Shown: one piece after another, positions 25,708 to 36,000 of the stretch
Layout of the letters: each line of letters opens with the position of its first letter
How positions within the stretch are numbered: position 1 is the stretch's first letter
Source: Solirubrum sp044628455
Lineage (GTDB): Bacteria > Bacteroidota > Bacteroidia > Cytophagales > Hymenobacteraceae
Direction: 5' to 3'
Assembly: GCF_044628455.1 (NCBI RefSeq)
Contig: NZ_JBIYZW010000001.1
Location: 2,356,001 to 2,420,000, forward strand
Length of the DNA: 64,000 nucleotides
Position numbers and translations under genes: made by a program
The notes under the pieces: model-generated
Seen by the model: the letters and a program-made list of their open reading frames with translations, nothing else
Databases searched by the model: none
What the model was told of the DNA's origin: nothing

Positions 25708-26388
25708 TTACTTCTTGTTCTTGGCCGCGTACTCGGCGTTGAGGCGCTTGAGGATGGGGTCGGTGATGTTGAGGCCTTCGCGGGCGTAGGCAATGCTGCC
25801 GCTGCCGGCAATCAGGATCAGGTCGTAGTTGTTTTCCTTGCCGTAGGTTTCCAGCAGCTTGTTCACCCGGGTCAGAATTTGCTCGGTCATGCGGCCTTCT
25901 TCTTCCTGGGCCTGCTGCTGCAGCTTCTGCTGCTGCTGGGCCACCTGCTGCTCCTGGGCCTGCAGGCGCTGCTCGGTGGCGGCGCGCTGCTCCTCGGTCA
26001 TGCCCGCGGCGGTTTTCTGGTAGTTCTGCACCGCGGCCTGGAAGCCGCGCAGGCTGCTCTCGTGCTGGCGCTGCCACTGGCCGGCCTTGCGCTCGAAGGC
26101 GGCGCGGGCGCTCTGCATGCCCTTGTAGCCCTCCAGCAGCTTGCTCGACTCCACGTAGGCCACGCGGCGGATGTTGGTGCCGGCGGCCAAGTCGGCCACG
26201 GCGGGGGCGCTGGCCGTGTCGGCCGCCACTACCGCGGGGGCGGCGCTGGTATCGGCCACGGCGGCCGCGGGGCGGGCGGCGGCTACGGGCGCGGCGGCGG
26301 GCTTATGGGCAAAGTGGAGGTAAAACAGCACCGCCACGGCCAGCAGCAGCACGGCGTTGAGCGCCAGTTGGAGCGAAGAGTTCTTCAT
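25708..26388 (-). CDS. OmpH/Skp-family periplasmic chaperone-like protein
   Basis: 226 aa from ATG 26388. An uncleaved-looking hydrophobic helix (residues ~8-26) is followed by an Ala/Pro-rich linker (~28-70) and then the Skp-like core: RRVAYVESSKLLEGYKGMQSA, a long Gln-rich coiled coil (~100-170, with QAQEQQVAQQQQKLQQQ), and the closing strand YDLILIAGSGSIAYARE..NITDPILKRLN. Skp/OmpH proteins hold unfolded outer-membrane proteins in the periplasm. Here the N-terminal helix and linker suggest a membrane-tethered form rather than a soluble one. A palindrome, CCGCGG-N5-CCGCGG, lies in the upstream gap (26412-26428). Confidence 0.85.
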   Translation of the reverse strand: MKNSSLQLALNAVLLLAVAVLFYLHFAHKPAAAPVAAARPAAAVADTSAAPAVVAADTASAPAVADLAAGTNIRRVAYVESSKLLEGYKGMQSARAAFERKAGQWQRQHESSLRGFQAAVQNYQKTAAGMTEEQRAATEQRLQAQEQQVAQQQQKLQQQAQEEEGRMTEQILTRVNKLLETYGKENNYDLILIAGSGSIAYAREGLNITDPILKRLNAEYAAKNKK

Positions 26389-26522
26389 GCAGTAGATAAC
26401 GACGAAACGGCCGCGGCTAATCCGCGGGCTCCGGCAAAGAAACGCAGAATCGGGCAGCTTCAGCGGCCGGCGGCCGGCGTGGACCAGCCCGGCGCGGCGC
26501 GGGGAATAGCGCCCAAACAGGA

Positions 26523-26554
26523 ATTACAATTTATCCTTTGATTTGCTATATTTA
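26523..26554 (+). promoter_or_regulatory. AT-rich promoter-like stretch before the S9 peptidase
   Basis: TTAC-N19-TATATTTA (-7-like element at 26547-26554, one mismatch from TAnnTTTG) inside the AT-rich island 26519-26560 of an otherwise very GC-rich gap; about 100 bases before the ATG. Confidence 0.4.
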
Positions 26555-26655
26555 GTAGCTACCGGTTACCCGCTCCCGGCTTCGTCGCCGAGCTACTGCG
26601 GCGGCCGACCAGCGCGCCTGCCGGCTTTTGTCCCCCTTCTTTTCCACAACCCGCC

Positions 26656-28581
26656 ATGCCACACCTCCTTCTTCGCGCCCTGCCGCTGCTGCTGTTGCTG
26701 GCGGGTTTGCTGCCCGCCGCCGAGGCCCAGAAAGCGCGCCGCGGCGCCGACCGCGCTCTGCCCGGCGGCGCCCGGCGCTACTCCATCGAGCAGTTCATGA
26801 ACACCACCCGGCTCAACGGCCGCGCGTTTTCGCCCGACGAGAAGCTGCTCTTGTTTGCCTCCAACCAAAGCGGGGTGTTCAACCTCTACACCGTGCCCGT
26901 AACGGGCGGCAGCGCGCAGCCGGTCACGGCCTCCGAAAAGGAAAGCATCTTCCCGGCCACCTACCTGCCCGACGGCCGCATCGTGTACCGCCACGACCAG
27001 GGCGGCAACGAAAACCACCACCTCTACGTGCGCGAGAAGGGCGGCGCCGAGCGCGACCTGACGCCCGGCGCCAACGTGCGCGCCGAGTTCGGTGGCTGGC
27101 GCCGCGACAACCAGGCGTTCTACGTGCTCACCAACGAGCGGGACCCGAAGTTCATGGACCTGTACCGCTACGAGGTACCCGCGCTGCAGCGCACCCTGCT
27201 CTACCAGAACACCCAGGGCCTCGACGCGCTCGACGTGTCGGACGACGAGCGGTACGTAGCCTTGCAGAAGTCCAACACCACCCTCGACCAGGACATGTAC
27301 CTTTACGACACGCAGACCAAGCAGGCCCGGCCGCTGAGCCCGGCCGGCGGCAGCGTGGCCGAGACTCCCATGGACTTCGACCCCAGCTCGCGCTACCTGT
27401 ACTTCACCACCGACGAGGGCGCCGAATTCAGCTACGCGGCTCGCTACGACCTGCAGACGGGCCAGCGCGAAGTGGTGGAAAAAGCGCCCTGGGACGTGAG
27501 CTACACCTACTTTTCGCGCACCGGCAAGTACCGCGTCACCGGCCTCAACGAAGACGGCCGCACCAGCATCCGCCTCTACGACGCGGCCAGCAACCAGCCC
27601 GTCGACCTGCCCGCGCCGCCCGCCGGGGTCATTACCGGTTTGAGCTTCTCGCCCACCGACCGCAAGATGGCTTACTTCGTCAACGGCGACCGGAGCCCCT
27701 CCGACCTGTACGTGTACGACTTCAAGAGCCGCGACGCGCTGCGGCTGACCAGCTGCCTGAACCCGGCCATCAACGCCCAGGACCTGGTGGATTCCCGCAC
27801 CGTGCGCTACCAGTCGTTCGACGGCATGGCCATTCCGGCCCTGCTCTACACCCCACAGGGCGCCCGGCCCAACGGCGTCAAGCTGCCGGCCGTGATTGAG
27901 GTGCACGGCGGCCCCGGCGGCCAAAGCACGCCCAACTACTACGCCCTGGGCCAGTACCTGGCCAACAACGGCTACGTGGTGCTACGGGTCAACAACCGCG
28001 GCTCCAGCGGCTACGGCAAAACCTTCTTCGCCGCCGATGACCGCCGGCACGGCCGCGAGCCGCTCTGGGACTGCCTGGCCGCCAAAAAGTACCTCGCCTC
28101 GCTGGGCTACGTCGACACCAGCCGCGTGGCCATCATGGGCGGCTCGTACGGCGGCTACATGACGCTGGCCGCGCTGGCCTTCACGCCCAAGCGCTTCGCC
28201 GCCGGCGTCGATTTGTTTGGGGTGTCGAACTGGGTGCGCACGCTGCAGAGCATTCCGCCCTACTGGGAGTCGCAGCGGCAGGCGCTGTACCAGGAAATCG
28301 GCGACCCCGACACCGAGTTGGAGCGCCTGAAGGCCACTTCGCCTTTGTTCCACGCCGATAAGATCGAGCGGCCGCTGCTGGTCATTCAGGGCGCCAACGA
28401 CCCGCGGGTGCTGCAGGCCGAGTCGGACGACATGGTGGCGGCCATCCGCCGCAAAAACGGCGTGGTCGAGTACGTGGTGTTTCCCGACGAAGGGCACGGC
28501 TTTGCCAAGCGCGCCAACGAGCTGAAGGCCTACGAAACCACCCTGAGCTTCCTCAACAAGCACCTGCAGCCCGCCAACTAG
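26656..28581 (+). CDS. S9 family (prolyl oligopeptidase-like) serine peptidase
   Basis: 641 aa from ATG 26656, with a signal peptide ending PAAEAQ, so it is periplasmic or exported. Residues ~40-370 form the beta-propeller (repeated FSPDEK, YVALQKSNTT and FDPSSRYLYFTT-type strands; TolB/DPP-IV-like). The C-terminal alpha/beta-hydrolase domain carries the nucleophile in MGGSYGGYMTL (Ser near 495), the acid in QGANDPRV (Asp near 579) and the base in DEGHGF (His near 613). This is the acylaminoacyl-peptidase/DPP subgroup, which trims short peptides; specificity is unknown. It is a single gene between OmpH (divergent) and cassette B. Confidence 0.93.
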   Translation: MPHLLLRALPLLLLLAGLLPAAEAQKARRGADRALPGGARRYSIEQFMNTTRLNGRAFSPDEKLLLFASNQSGVFNLYTVPVTGGSAQPVTASEKESIFPATYLPDGRIVYRHDQGGNENHHLYVREKGGAERDLTPGANVRAEFGGWRRDNQAFYVLTNERDPKFMDLYRYEVPALQRTLLYQNTQGLDALDVSDDERYVALQKSNTTLDQDMYLYDTQTKQARPLSPAGGSVAETPMDFDPSSRYLYFTTDEGAEFSYAARYDLQTGQREVVEKAPWDVSYTYFSRTGKYRVTGLNEDGRTSIRLYDAASNQPVDLPAPPAGVITGLSFSPTDRKMAYFVNGDRSPSDLYVYDFKSRDALRLTSCLNPAINAQDLVDSRTVRYQSFDGMAIPALLYTPQGARPNGVKLPAVIEVHGGPGGQSTPNYYALGQYLANNGYVVLRVNNRGSSGYGKTFFAADDRRHGREPLWDCLAAKKYLASLGYVDTSRVAIMGGSYGGYMTLAALAFTPKRFAAGVDLFGVSNWVRTLQSIPPYWESQRQALYQEIGDPDTELERLKATSPLFHADKIERPLLVIQGANDPRVLQAESDDMVAAIRRKNGVVEYVVFPDEGHGFAKRANELKAYETTLSFLNKHLQPAN

Positions 28582-28635
28582 GCCCCGCCCCGGGCGGCCC
28601 GCGAACAGCCCCCGGCGCCTGCCAGGCAGATTTTT

Positions 28636-28670
28636 CCCGTGCCCCGTCGGCCCTGCCGGCGGGGCACGGG
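28636..28670. other. GC-rich stem-loop after the S9 peptidase
   Basis: 11-bp perfect arms CCCGTGCCCCG (28636-28646) and CGGGGCACGGG (28660-28670), but no T run on the plus-strand side. It may act as a weak terminator. A second, compound stem (GCCCGGGC at 28683 and 28727 enclosing CCTCCGT/ACGGAGG at 28700-28719) lies just downstream. Confidence 0.5.
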
Positions 28671-28741
28671 GCATTTAATCGCGCCCGGGCCGCGGGCGGC
28701 CTCCGTGCTGGTACGGAGGGCAAAATGCCCGGGCTTACGGA

Positions 28742-28773
28742 TTGCGCCCGGGGGCCAGAAGCGGCCAATTTTA
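28742..28773 (+). promoter_or_regulatory. Putative promoter of cassette B
   Basis: TTGC (28742-28745), 20 bases, then CAATTTTA (28766-28773). It parallels TTGC-N19-CAAGTTTA before cassette A, and the bases that follow also look alike (TTTA, then GTC and ATTC in both). Transcription would begin about 75 bases before the PID-CTERM gene. Confidence 0.4.
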
Positions 28774-28853
28774 CCCCGTCAAATTCTGCTCAATCAGCAG
28801 GTTAAACGCCGGCCGCCACGCCGCACTGCTTGCTGCCTTTTCCCGTTGCCGCT

Positions 28854-29054
28854 ATGCGCTTCACCCTCCCCCTGCGACCAGCCTTGCTGGCCGCCGCCCT
28901 GCTGCTTTCCGCCCCCGCCGCCCTGGCCCAGGGCAACCCCGGCTCGGGCGGTCCGCAGCCCGGCCAGCCCACGGCCGTGCCCATCGACGGCGGCGCCTCG
29001 CTGCTGCTGGCCGGCGGCGCGGCCTACGCCCTTGCGCGCCTGCGCCGCCGCTAA
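28854..29054 (+). CDS. PID-CTERM protein-sorting domain peptide (cassette B)
   Basis: 66 aa from ATG 28854: a signal peptide to about AALAQ, a ~22-residue Gly/Pro-rich segment (GNPGSGGPQPGQPTAV), then the canonical PIDGG, hydrophobic ASLLLAGGAAYAL and basic ARLRRR tail. The segment between the two hydrophobic parts is almost identical to the cassette A peptide (QPGQP against EPGQP), while the signal peptides differ, so the mature peptide is the conserved part. The expected fate is export, retention by the tail, then processing by an unidentified sorting enzyme. The beta-helix gene begins 39 bases downstream. Confidence 0.82.
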   Translation: MRFTLPLRPALLAAALLLSAPAALAQGNPGSGGPQPGQPTAVPIDGGASLLLAGGAAYALARLRRR

Positions 29055-29093
29055 GTGCCCTTTTTGCCCTGCTCCACTCACTTTTCCTGTTTT

Positions 29094-30068
29094 ATGAAAA
29101 AGCTGTACGTTCCCCTGCTCGCCCTGCTGCTGAGCGCCGCCACGCTCCCGGCCGAGGCCCAGACCATCCGCCGCGTCAACAACTCCGGCATCACCGGCAC
29201 CAACATCTACGCCACCGCCCAGGCTGCCCACGACGCGGCCGTGGCCGGCGACGTGATTCAGCTGGAGCCCTCGGGCACGAGCTACGGCACGCTCAACTTC
29301 ACCAAGAACGTGTCAGTGGTGGGCCCGGGCTACTTCCTGGGGCTGAACGCCGGCCTGCAGGCCAACCCCGCCTCGGCCCTGCTCGACAACGTGTACTTCA
29401 GCAGCGGCAGCAACGGCGCCTCGCTCGCGGGCGTGACGGTAAACGCCTACATCTACATCGGGGCCAGCAACGTGACGGTGCAGCGCAACTACCTGCCCGG
29501 CGGCTACATCTACACCGGTTACGCCAACGGCACCAACAACCTCAACATCCGGCAGAACTACATCTACGGGCTCTACACCTACAGCGCCGGGGCCAACAAC
29601 GTGCTGGTGACCAACAACATCTTTACCAGCGGCGGCATCTCGCTCAACGCGGCTACCAACGGGGAGTTCGTCAACAACGTGGTGCTGGCCAGCATCAACA
29701 TCGACAACTTCAACGTGCGCAACAACTACTTTGCCAGCACCTTTCAGCCCAACAACAACCTGTACTCCTATAACCTGAGCGCGCAGCCGGGCTTCACCAC
29801 CGCCAACAACAACCAGAACAACGTGCCGCAGACGGCCGTGTTTACCCTGGCCCCCGGCTTTACGCAGTTTGATGCCTGGTACCAGCTCAAGGCCGGCACC
29901 AACCCGGCCCGCGGCACCGGCGCGGGCGGCGCCGACATCGGGGCCTTCGGCGGCAACACGCCCTACAAGCTCTCGGGCCTGCCGGCCATTCCCAGCATCT
30001 ACCAGTTCAACCAGACGCTGAGCGGCAACACGCTGAACGTGAACCTGGGCACCCGCTCGAACAACTAA
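29094..30068 (+). CDS. Secreted right-handed parallel beta-helix-like protein (cassette B)
   Basis: 324 aa from ATG 29094, with a signal peptide to about PAEAQ. It shares the cap TIRRVNN, ITGTNIYATAQAAHDAA and AGDVIQLEPSG with the cassette A paralog, then about seven Asn/Val/Ile-rich coils (SNVTVQRNYL, NLNIRQNYI, NVLVTNNIF, NVRNNYF). The late block is KAGTNPARGTGAGGADIGAFGG, and the tail NTLNVNLGTRSNN matches NTLNATISTRSNN in the paralog. It has no sorting domain of its own. The giant gene starts six bases after its stop, so translation is probably coupled. Role inferred only as an exported structural or ligand-binding protein. Confidence 0.8.
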   Translation: MKKLYVPLLALLLSAATLPAEAQTIRRVNNSGITGTNIYATAQAAHDAAVAGDVIQLEPSGTSYGTLNFTKNVSVVGPGYFLGLNAGLQANPASALLDNVYFSSGSNGASLAGVTVNAYIYIGASNVTVQRNYLPGGYIYTGYANGTNNLNIRQNYIYGLYTYSAGANNVLVTNNIFTSGGISLNAATNGEFVNNVVLASINIDNFNVRNNYFASTFQPNNNLYSYNLSAQPGFTTANNNQNNVPQTAVFTLAPGFTQFDAWYQLKAGTNPARGTGAGGADIGAFGGNTPYKLSGLPAIPSIYQFNQTLSGNTLNVNLGTRSNN

Positions 30069-30074
30069 CCGGCC

Positions 30075-33000
30075 ATGCGACACCCTTCCCGAAATCACTC
30101 GGGGCGGGGCCGATGGCTGTTGCGCGCCTGGGCGCTGCTGGTGCTGCTGACAAGCGGCATCGTGGGCAGCGGCTTACCCCTGGCGGCGCAAACCATTAGC
30201 CAAGCGGAGTACTACCTCGACGGGCCCGACCCCGGGTACGGCTCCGCAACGCCCATTACCATCAGCTCGCCCGCAGCCGAGCTGGCCAGCCTCTCCTTCG
30301 CCGCCGACGTGAGCGGCCTGGGCGCGGGCTTTCACCGCCTCTCGGTGCGCAGCAAGGACAGCAACAACCGCTGGAGCCTGACCACGCGCCGCAGCTTCTA
30401 CTACGAGCCGCTGGCTGCCGCGGCCGCCAACGTGACCAAGGTGGAATACTTCGTCGACGCCGACCCCGGCGTGGGCCAGGCCACCGACGTGCCCGTGACG
30501 CCCGGCCAGGATTTGCCGGGCGTGGCTTTCGGGCTGAACGTGAGCAGCCTGGGCGCCGGCTTCCACAGCGTGGGCGTCCGCTCGCGCGACGCCCACGGGC
30601 AGTGGAGCCTGACTACCCGGCGCAGCTTCTACTACGAGCCCGCCGCCACGGCCGTCGTCAACATCACCGAGGCCGAGTATTTCATCGACACCGACCCCGG
30701 CCTGGGCAGCGCCACCGCCATTCCGGTGGCCACGCCGGCAACCGACGTGAGCGGGCTGGCTTTCGGGCTGAACGTGAGCAGCTTGGGGGCGGGCTTCCAC
30801 CAGCTGGGCGTGCGCAGCCGCGACGCCAACGGCCAGTGGAGCCTGACCACGCGCCGCACGTTCTACTACGAGCCGGCCGCGGCCGCCGCGGTGAACGTGA
30901 CCAAGGTAGAGTACTTCCTCGACGCCGATCCGGGCTTCGGCCAGGGCACCGACGTGCCCGTGACACCCGGCCAGGACGTGGCGGGCGTAGCCTTCGCCCT
31001 GCCGGTGGGCACGCTCAGCCCCGGCTTTCACACCCTGAGCGTCCGCTCCCGCGACGCGGGCGGCAACTGGAGCCTGACTACGGCGCGGCCCTTCTACTAC
31101 GAGCCCGCGCCGGTTGCCGCGCCCAACGTCACCCGGGTGGAGTATTATTTCGACACCGACCCCGGCTTCGGCAACGCCACCGCCGCGCCCATCGCCACGC
31201 CGGCTCCCGACCTGGCCGGCTTCGGCTTCGTGGCCGACGCCAGTGGCCTGAGCGACGGCACGCACCGCATTTTCGTGCGCAGCCGCGACGCCAACGGCCA
31301 CTGGAGCCTGGTCACCAACCGCAGCTTCCTCAAGAATGGCTGCGCCGCCAGCCCCAACTTCGCCGCGGGTTTGCCGGCCGCCAGCTACGGCTACGGCGGC
31401 GGCACCAACGGCCTGGCCGAGGTGGCCTTCAACGCCGATCCGGCCGCGCCCAACACCAGCAACTCCTTCTACGGCTACAACGGCAGCCTGCTGCAGGCCG
31501 ACCTGGGCGCAGCGCAGACCATCAGCGAGGTGCGCTTCAAGCTCACGCCCAGCAACACCAGCAACTTTACCCTGCTGGTGCAGACGGCCCCGGGTGTGGG
31601 TGGCCCCTACACCACCGTGGACACCTACGCGGCCAGCTTCGCGGTGAACACCACCACACCCGTAACCCGCACTTTGGCCGCGCCGGTCAGCGCGCGGGTG
31701 CTGCGCCTTGTCATTCAGAACGCGGCCGGCCAGTACGCCATTATCTCGGGCGCGGGCGGTTACTACTTCAACTGCGCCGGCCCCACCATCACCAGCTTCA
31801 CGCCCGCGGGCGGGGCGCCGGGCACCAGCGTCGTTATCACCGGCACCAACCTCACGGGCGCCTCGGCCGTGACCTTCAACGGCACCAGCGCCCCGGGCTT
31901 CGTGGTGAACTCCCCGACCCAGATTACGGTGCCGGCCCCGGCCGGCGGCAACTCGGGCCAGATCTGCGTGACCACGCCCGGCGGCACGGCCTGCTCGGCG
32001 GCCAGCTACGCGTATCCGCCCACCATTGCCACCGGCCCGGTGTCGCCCAGCTCGTTCTGCTCGACCACCTTTATTTCGGTGCCGTTCACCACCAACACCA
32101 CCGACTACCCGGCGGGCAACCAGTTTAAGTTTCAGCTTTCCGACGCCAGTGGCGTGTTCACGGCCGGCTCGCGGCTCTACGGCAACACCAGCTCGCTCAC
32201 GGCCACCGGCGGCGTGCTCACCGACACGGTGGCCTTCCGCACCCCGGCCGGCACCGGCTACCGCGTGCGCGTAGTGGCCACCAACCCGGCCCTGACGGGC
32301 AGCGACAACGGCCAGAACCTGACCGTGCGCGCCTTGCCCGTGGCTACCGCCGCGGCTGCCCAAACCACGGTGCCCTACAACGGCACCATTGAGCTGACGG
32401 CCGGTCCGGCCGGGCAGACCAGCTACCAGTGGTACGTGCGCTACCCAGGCAACTCGACCAGCTACGTGGGCAGCGGCGCCGCGCTCAGCCTGCCCAACGC
32501 CCAGCCCAGCCAGAGCGGCCGCTACACGGTGTACGTGCAGAACGGCGCGGGCTGCCAGGACTCGGCCTCGGTGCGCATCACGGTGCAGCCCTCGGCCCAG
32601 CCCATTCTGACGATGAGCCAGTTCAGCTACTCGGGCTGCGCCGGCAACTCGCTGAACGTGGGCTTTGCGGTGCAAGGCAACGTGTTTGCCGCCGGCAACA
32701 TCCTCACGGCCCAGCTCTCCGACGCTGCCGGCTCGTTTGCCGCACCCACCGCCGTTGGCTCGGTGAGCTTCATGGGCCAGGGCTCCGGCTCGTTGCTGGT
32801 GACCTTCCCGGCCAGCACGCCCACGGGCGCGGGCTACCGCCTGCGCTTGGTGGCCTCAAACCCCAGCGTAACCAGCCAGACCGACAACGGCGCCAACATC
32901 AGCCTGATTCAGCGGCCGGTGGCCGGGGCCTCGTCGAACGCGCCGGTGCCCTACGGCGGCACCATTCAGCTGACGGCCCAGCCGGTAGCGGGAGCTACCT

Positions 33001-36000
33001 ACCTGTGGCTGGGGCCGAACTTCAGCTCGACCCAGCAGAACCCCACCATTCCGAACGCCACCCAGAACCAGCACCAAGGCACCTACACCCTGTACGTGAC
33101 GGTGGGCGGCTGCCAGAGCGTAGCCGCTACCACCCAGGTGACGGTGAATCCCTCCACTGACCCGATTCTGAGCGTGGCACAGTTTGGCGGCACGTTCTGC
33201 GCCGGCGCCACGCGCAACGTGGCCTTCACGGTAACGGGCAACAACTTCGGCGGCGGCAACGTGCTCACGGCCCAGCTGTCGGATGCGGCCGGCTCGTTTG
33301 CCGCGCCCACCGCCATCGGCACGCTGAACTTCGCGGGCCAGGGCTCCGGCTCGATTCCGGTGACGCTGCCGGTAACCACGCCGCCCGGCGCGGGCTACCG
33401 CGTGCGGGTGGTGGGCTCGAACCCCGCGGTATTGAGCATCAACGACAACGGAAGCAACCTGACCATCAACGCAACGCCGACGGCGGCCATCGTGAGCAGC
33501 AACTCGCCGGTGGCCCACGGCGGCACCGTAACGCTGACGGCCCAGGCCGTGAGCGGGGCCAGCTACCAGTGGAGCGTGCCGGGCTTCGGCAACGTGAGCA
33601 CCGGCAGCAGCCCCACGCTGAGCTTCAGCAACGCCACGACCAGCAACTCGGGGACCTACTCGCTGACGGTAACGCTAGGCAGCTGTTCGGCCAGCACCAC
33701 CACCCAGGTGACGGTGCAGCCCGGTGCCCCAACGCTGACGCTGAACTCCAACGCCCCCCAGCAAACCTGCGCCGGCAACTTCCTGAGCTTGAGCTTCACG
33801 GTTGGCGGCAGCGGCCTGACGGCCGGCGGCACGGTTTCGGCCGAGCTGTCGGATGCCAACGGCTCGTTTGCCGCGCCCACCGTTATCGGCACGCGCAGCT
33901 TCACGGGCACCGGCAGCAACTCGGTGAACGTCATCGTGCCGGCCGCGGCCGCCACGGGCAGCCTGTATCGGGTGCGCCTGGTGAGCACCAACCCCACGCT
34001 GACTTCGGCCGAAAGCGGGCTGTGGAGCATCACCAGCCTGGCGGGCGTCGCGGCTTCGTCGAACTCGCCGGTTCCGGCGGGCGGCACCATTCAGCTCACG
34101 GCCACCGGCATTCCGGCCGGCGCCACCCTGCAGTGGAGCGGGCCGAACGGCTTTGCCTCGACGCAGCCCAGCCCGCAGATTCAGAACGCCGCCCCGGCCA
34201 ACGCGGGCAGCTACACGCTCAGCGTAACGCAGAACGGCTGCACCATTGAGCGCACCGTGGCGGTGAGCATTGGTCAGCCCCTGGCCAGCATCAGCACGGG
34301 CGCGTTTAGCGGCTCGTTCTGCCCCGGCTCGGCGGTGAGCGTACCGTTCACGACCCAGGGCAGCTTCGGCGCGGGCAACGTGTTCCGGGCGGTGCTTTCC
34401 GACGCCGGCGGCTCGTTTGCCGGCGCCGCCACCATCGGGACGCTCAGTTTGAGCGGCACCGGGGTGAGCGGCTCGATTGCGGCCACCATTCCGGCCGGCA
34501 CGGCCGTGGGCACGGGCTACCGCATTCGGGTGGAAGCTAGCAGCCCGGCCACCAGCAGCCCCAACGACAACGGCACGAACCTGGCCGTGCAGGCCGTGAG
34601 CTACACCTGGACGGGCGGCTACTCGACCAACTGGTTTGACGCGCGCAACTGGTCGTGCGGGCAGGTGCCCACCGCCAGCAGCAACGTCGTCATCCTGCAC
34701 GGCAACTACTACCCCATCGTGACGGGTACCGGCGCGGTGGTCAACAGCATCACCGTGAGCAGCGGCGCCCGGTTCCAGGTTTCCTCGACGCTGACCATCT
34801 ACGGCAACGTGGTGAGCAACGGTACCTGGTTGAGCGGCGGCTCCTACGTGTTTGCCGGCAGCGGCCCGCAGACGGTGGGCGGCTCCTCGGCGGTGTACTT
34901 CGGCGGCGTGACGATTAACGCCGGCGCAGTGATGAGCCTGAGCACCAACATCTACGTTTCGGGCAGTTGGGTCAACAACGGCACGACCAGCAACGGCTTC
35001 ATCGGCGGCTCGTACTTCGTGAACTTCAACGGCACGGTAGCGCAGGTTATCGGCGGCTCGCAGGTGACCAGCTTCTACTCGGTGGTGGTATCGAACACGG
35101 TGGGGCTCACGCTCAGCCAGAACATGTACGTGCTGGGCCACTGGACCAACAACGGCGTGTTCGGGGGCGGCTCGTACGTGACGACGTTTGCGGGTACCGT
35201 CAACCAGATTATCGGGGGCAGCTCCGTTACCAACTTCGGCGGGCTGACCATCCTGAACACGGCGGGCGGCGTGACGCTGAACACCGGCATCGGGCTGGCT
35301 GGGGCGTTCGTCAACAACGGCTCGTTCGCGGTGGGTGTGCAGTCGGTGGCCTTCAACGGCACGGTGCTACAGACTATCGGCGGCAGCCAGCAGACCACCT
35401 TCTACCACGTAACCATCAACAACCTGGTGGGCGTGAATCTGGGGTCGGACATCTACGTGCTCGGCGACTGGATCAACAACGGGCAGTTCGTGGCCGGCTC
35501 CTACACGGTGGTGTTTGACGGCACGGCGGCGCAGGTCATCGGCGGCACGCAGGTCACCAGCTTCTACGACGTGACCTTCCAGAACCCGGTGTCGGTGACC
35601 CTGCACCAGAACATCTACGTGCTGGGCGGCTTCGTCAACACCGGCGTGTTCTACGGCTACTACCTGGCGGGCGGGGTGCCCACGGGCCACTTCGTGCGCT
35701 TCGGCGGCACGGCGGCCCAGGTCATCACGACCAACGCTACGACCTACTTCTGGCACTTCTACGTGGACAACGCGGCGGGCGTGAGTTTGGCCTCGAACAT
35801 CTACGTGGCGGGCAACTACTACCTGTACAGCGGCTCGTTCGCGCCCGGCACCTACACGGTGTACTTCAACGGCCTGGGCGGCTACGCGCAGACGGTGGGT
35901 GGCTACACCGGCCTCTCGTTCCACGGCTGGAACATCGGCGCCGGCACGGAGGTGCGCCTGCTGCAGAACGTGACCTGGACGGGCTCGGTAACCAATGCCG

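Noticed and set aside
28683..28734. Riboswitch upstream of cassette B
   Set aside because: A compound GC-rich stem is present, but it lies before the proposed promoter and lacks the conserved core of any riboswitch I know.
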